Positions 60,801 through 64,000 of a stretch of 64,000 nt of DNA are shown here, piece after piece. A model generated the notes under the pieces. That model searched no databases. It was not told the DNA's origin and saw only the letters and a program-made list of their open reading frames with translations. Source of the stretch: Lithobates sylvaticus (taxonomy: Eukaryota > Chordata > Amphibia > Anura > Ranidae). The position numbers and the translations under genes are program-made. The stretch is taken from positions 122,531,490-122,595,489 of the forward strand of contig CM053032.1 of the NCBI GenBank assembly GCA_028564925.1, given 5' to 3'. The stretch's first letter is position 1. Each line of letters opens with the position of its first letter.

Positions 60801-62545
60801 GCCTGGGACTAGATGCCAATTTATCACCGAAAGTGGCTGCCTTCGCAGATGATCTCCTCTTCTTTTTGACTAAACCCCTAGTGTCAATCCCAAATCTTCT
60901 TAAAGAACTGAAGATTTATGAAAGGCTATCACACTATCGTATCAACTACCAGAAATCGGAAGCTTTAGATATTGACTTACCGGCCTCACTATTTTCACTA
61001 CTCCGTTCGGATTTCCCCTTTAAATGGGCCACTTCACATATTAAATATCTTGGAATCCTGCTACCTAATAAGATAGAAGACATCTTCTCTCTTAACTTCC
61101 CCCCACTCCTGGTTGCAATAAAAAAAGATTTGAAGGAATGGCAACAGGGCCTGTTCACCTGATTTGGACGCAGCAGTATTATAAAAATGAATATTATGCC
61201 CAGACTTCTGTATCATTTCCAAGCTCTCCCAATACAAGTCCCTAAGACCTTCCTGAAAATGACAAATAGAGTGATAACCCAATTCTTCTGGGCTGGTAAA
61301 ACCCCAAGACTAGCTCAAACAATGCTTCGGCTCCCAAAGTTGAAGGGTGGCATCGCTATCCCAGATGCCAATCTATACCACACAGCCTGTCACCTAACCC
61401 GAGTATTGGATTGGAGCAGACATGGAGCCTTGAAACAATGGGTACAAATAGAGAACTCCTTGGTGGGGGTCCAGTTGGAACAAATCCCCTGGTGCCAGCA
61501 ACCGTTACCAAAACAGATAATGTCCCACCCTACGATAGGTGTGACTATCCGGACTGCCTGGAGGGCGTTCGGAGACTCGAGTGTCGCACCAATTCCCTCT
61601 CCTCTCACCCCTATAGTGGGTAACCCAGCCTTCACTCCGGGACTAAGGGATCCTAGATTCCTAGATCTGCATTTGACTGAGAGATCCCAGGCTAGACATT
61701 TTCTCATAAATGGGAGATGGAAAACTAGACAACAAATCATGGAGGACCCAGCCCTGCAAGGACTCTCCTTTTGGCAGAAAGTCCAGCTTGCTCATTACAT
61801 TGGCTCTTTGCCACCACCAGCGGCATTCAAGAGGCAATTGACACCCTTTGAGTCGCTGAGCTTAGAGCAGAAACCATTGAGACACGCAATCTCTTTAACA
61901 TACCAACTATTGGTGAACCCACAGCCAGACGCCAGACCATCATACATAGACAGATGGGAACGTGACCTAGGGCTAAAATTTACGGAGAAACAAGTGGACC
62001 GGATCATACTTTTTGCTAACAAAACTTCCATATGTGCAAGACACCAAGAAGCGGAATACAAAGTGCTATCTTGGTGGTACTTTGCACCAGTTAGGATACA
62101 CAGAATGTTCCCTGGGTCTACAGATCTATGCTGGAGATGTGGAGAGGAAGTTGGTACACTCTTACATGTTTTCTGGTCTTGCAAGTTGATACGGCCTTTC
62201 TGGACAGAAGTACAACAGGTCGTCCAGAAATTCACAGACCGCGAGTTACCAGACTCCCCTGAGTTCTTCCTTCTGCATCATCATACAATCCCGACCAAGA
62301 GTTACAGGAAATCCATACTACCATTCATGCTCACAGCAGCGAAAAGCTGCATCCCGCTGTATTGGAAACAGACCCAGTCACCGACGGTAGCAGTATGGCT
62401 GAAAAAAGTAGCAGACATACATGCAATGGAGGACTTGGTGGCCACTGAAAAGGGCTTAAATGAAAAATTTTCCAAAAAATTGTACTATTGGCACGAGTTT
62501 ATTTACTCCGAGGAATACGGACAGCTAATTAACCAACACCCATGA
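57877..62545 (+). pseudogene. L1 ORF2: APE endonuclease + RT + zinc knuckle, hAT-interrupted and with one stop
   Basis: ATG 57877 (MPTNDKKPVRLVSINVKGLN) is the best start; upstream in frame there is only a T-run. APE motifs: SINVKGLN, FLQETH, LVNLYLPN, LLGGDLNF, RIDMFMVP, SDHAPV. RT motifs: GKAPGPDGF, NYRPISLLN, QVGFIPSREGRDN, LSTDAEKAFDRV, TRQGCPLSPL, AAFADDLLFF and IKYLGILLP. The C-terminal knuckle is CWRCGEEVGTLLHVFWSC. The hAT at 58651-59474 sits exactly between codons (822 nt from 57829), and the frame continues 59483 onward. TGA 61160-61162 replaces what is probably a Trp before FGRS. Otherwise open. Confidence 0.92.
58651..59474. mobile_element. hAT MITE inside L1 ORF2
   Basis: Ends CAGTGTTGGT and ACATCACTG (inverse CAGTGATGT). 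Flanked by an exact 8-bp TTAACGAT duplication (58643-58650 and 59475-59482). Inside, a roughly 60-bp inverted repeat pairs 58803-58862 with 59027-59086 (GGGGCGGGTCTAGTATTACT and its complement). Both ends are rich in AAGTAACT/AGTTACT repeats. There is no open frame of note. 824 bp. Confidence 0.93.
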
Positions 62546-63036
62546 ACTTCCTGACGGGGGTGTAGGTGTCTGGCCGGGGAGACGTACTCTTTTTTTTTTT
62601 TTTTTTTTTTACTTCCCTCTCTTCTCCTATGCTTCCTTCACATTTAATATTTGTCTATTTCCCACATTCTTAATGTTTCCCTCTTCTATCCCTTTCCTTC
62701 TCTGTTTCCAATCCTAATCATATCCGAAATGACGGGGTAGGACTTGGACTCTTGAAGGTCGGTATAATCCGGCCCCAAGTCCACACCTCAAAACACGGCG
62801 TTAGCCGGAAAAAATTGCAGGGGTCAGGCGGGGTGCGGAGGTCCCCTATTCGAATGACATACACTGTGCATTGATCCTGAGAAGGTAATCCAAGTGAGAT
62901 ACCCCTATGAGACTATGTAATAGGGGTGAAGAGTCATACAAACTGTACTATTCTTGTAACATACTTTACTGTACCTTCTGTATCTTTGCCTGATTTACCC
63001 TGTTAAATAAATAAAGAATTTACAAAAAAAAAAAAA
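62546..63036 (+). other. L1 3' UTR and poly-A
   Basis: Contains a T-run (62591-62610), GTTAAATAAATAAAGAATTT near the end (polyadenylation-signal-like) and a terminal A-run at 63024-63036. Confidence 0.85.
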
Positions 63037-63553
63037 GCTCACCATGCCTCTTACTAAATACCTTGGAATGTCTACTTTCAAAAAAGGGGTCATTTGTGGG
63101 GTATTTGCACTTTCCTGACTTGTTCGGGTCGCAAGAAATGTGATCAATTTTGTATAATTCGCACCACAGTTTGTAGAGTCTGTAACTTTCACAAAGACCA
63201 AATAATTTCCACTAATTTGGGTTATTTTTACCAAAGATATGTAGCAGTATAAATTGTGGGCAAAATTTATGAAGAAAAATTAATAATTTCCTAAATTGTA
63301 TCACAGAAACAAAGAAAAATGTGTTTTTTTTCCAAATTTTCGGTCTTTTTTCATTTATAGCGCAAAAAATAAAAAACCCAGAGGTGATCAAATACCACCA
63401 AAATAAAGCTCTATTTGTGGGAAAAAAAGGACAAAAAATGAATTTGGGTACAGTGTTGCATGACTGAGTAATTGTCAGTCAAAGCGTGAGAGCACCGAAA
63501 ACTGAAAATTGGTCTGGATGGGAGGGGGGTTTAAGTGCCTGGTAGGCAAGTGG
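63037..63553. other. Right part of TTAA element copy 2
   Basis: Non-coding, AT-rich. It shares its last 220 bp with 3925-4142. The right end GGCAAGTGG precedes TTAA at 63554. Confidence 0.8.
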
Positions 63554-63557
63554 TTAA

Positions 63558-64000
63558 CTAGCGCTGGGGCTTCCCTGCGGCCCTCATCGCACACAGGGAT
63601 GGGAAGACAGCCATACTTCGGTTCCCGGAAGACCTGGAAAAGTTCTGCATGGATGTTAACATCTCCCCCCCAGAGCTACAGGGCTGGCAAGACGTCATAC
63701 CACCTCTCCCCATCCTCGTTGAGGTCAACTGCGAACTTCACCCAAAGTGTTTAACACCAGGCCTACTGCTGGCGGTTTAGTCAGGGACTGCCCCATAGTA
63801 CCCAAACGGGCCGATATAGCCCAACTAAACATGTGGTAGTTCTATGTCCTCCCATGCTCACGTTTTTATGTTTGCTGGATACCATGTTTAAGTTTGCATT
63901 TTTATTTTTGGTTTACATTGTTTTCTTAACTTGTCGCTGGGTCGGCGTTGGGGCAGTGGGTTGAGATCTGCACCAATTTCGGATGGATCGCATTCCATGG
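63558..64000 (+). pseudogene. L1 (copy 1) ORF1 C-terminal part and start of inter-ORF region
   Basis: Resumes after the TTAA element: WGFPAALIAHRDGKTAILRF, PEDLEKFCMDVNISPPELQG and WQDVIPPLPILVEVNCELHP, stopping near 63780. It is homologous to WGFPLQLTIHRGSSSFTLR in the younger L1. After the stop the sequence is inter-ORF-like and runs off the window, so ORF2 of this copy would lie beyond 64000. Confidence 0.85.

Larger units (their letters stand above)
54795..63036 (+). mobile_element. Nearly whole Tx1/L1-type LINE
   Basis: Begins AGGGGGCGTGGCTTGG and ends in a poly-A run. The flanks share AAAAAACTCACCA (54782-54794) and AAAAAAGCTCACCA (ending 63044). The parts are a short 5' UTR, ORF1 (54906-56081), a long inter-ORF region, ORF2 (57877-62545) with an in-frame hAT insertion, and a 3' UTR. 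Full length, with only one nonsense codon in ORF2 and one ORF1 lesion apart from the hAT insertion, so it is young. Confidence 0.93.
53916..63553. mobile_element. TTAA-flanked (piggyBac-like) non-autonomous element, copy 2, split by an L1
   Basis: Flanked by TTAA (53912-53915 and 63554-63557), with inverted ends CCACTT and AAGTGG. The L1 ORF1 sequence rejoins across one TTAA. Own sequence is 53916-54794 and 63037-63553. It carries hairpins (53920-54177), a minisatellite (54185-54470) and an AT-rich right end. The right end is almost the same as that of the element at 2981-4142 (ATAGCGCAAAAAATAAAAAA, GATCAAATACCACCAAAATA, GTACAGTGTTGCATGACTGA). Confidence 0.78.

Overview
This is a vertebrate, most likely amphibian (anuran), intergenic window made almost entirely of transposable elements nested inside one another. 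The mix seen directly is: CR1/L2-like and Tx1-type L1 LINEs, a young EN-containing Penelope-like element (PLE), a DIRS-like and a Ty3/gypsy-like fossil, several hAT transposons, and TTAA-flanked piggyBac-like non-autonomous elements. I found no host protein-coding gene, tRNA or rRNA. The anuran assignment is inference from this repertoire.

Layout. Bases 1-246 are an old PLE fragment. From about 247 to 34577 runs one old CR1-like LINE (plus strand) that has been split four times. The insertions are a TTAA-flanked element (2981-4142), a hAT element (4603-20487, 8-bp duplication), a solo LTR (20556-20956), and a 12.9-kb hAT element (21613-34544, 8-bp duplication) next to the LINE's 3' octamer repeats. 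The first hAT carries, in its GA-rich middle, a PLE array (5336-19682) of one inverted and two direct copies, flanked by a 12-bp duplication. The second hAT encodes a nearly complete BED-finger transposase (23871-27194, minus strand) and a 6.5-kb satellite of about 102 units of 64 bp.

From 34580 to 53500 lie LINE fragments, a gypsy-like fossil with two LTRs (35941-40995) containing its own hAT insertion (36582-38395), a DIRS-like fossil with inverted terminal repeats (41144-46826), three short MITEs, and a tyrosine-recombinase element with a 14-bp minisatellite (48371-52020). From 53522 to the end, an L1 ORF1 is split by a TTAA-flanked element (53916-63553). That element is split by a nearly whole L1 (54795-63036), whose ORF2 is split in frame by a hAT MITE (58651-59474).

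Most interesting points. (1) In both direct PLE copies the basic tail of ORF1 overlaps the RT/GIY-YIG frame, and the overlap holds a textbook -1 frameshift signal: slippery T TTT TTA in the zero frame, a 7-nt spacer, then a 14-bp plus 6-bp hairpin. (2) The TTAA-flanked family shares a run of successive near-perfect hairpins at one end followed by a minisatellite, while the hairpin sequences differ between copies. (3) A hAT transposon carries a large satellite with higher-order structure directly upstream of its transposase start codon.
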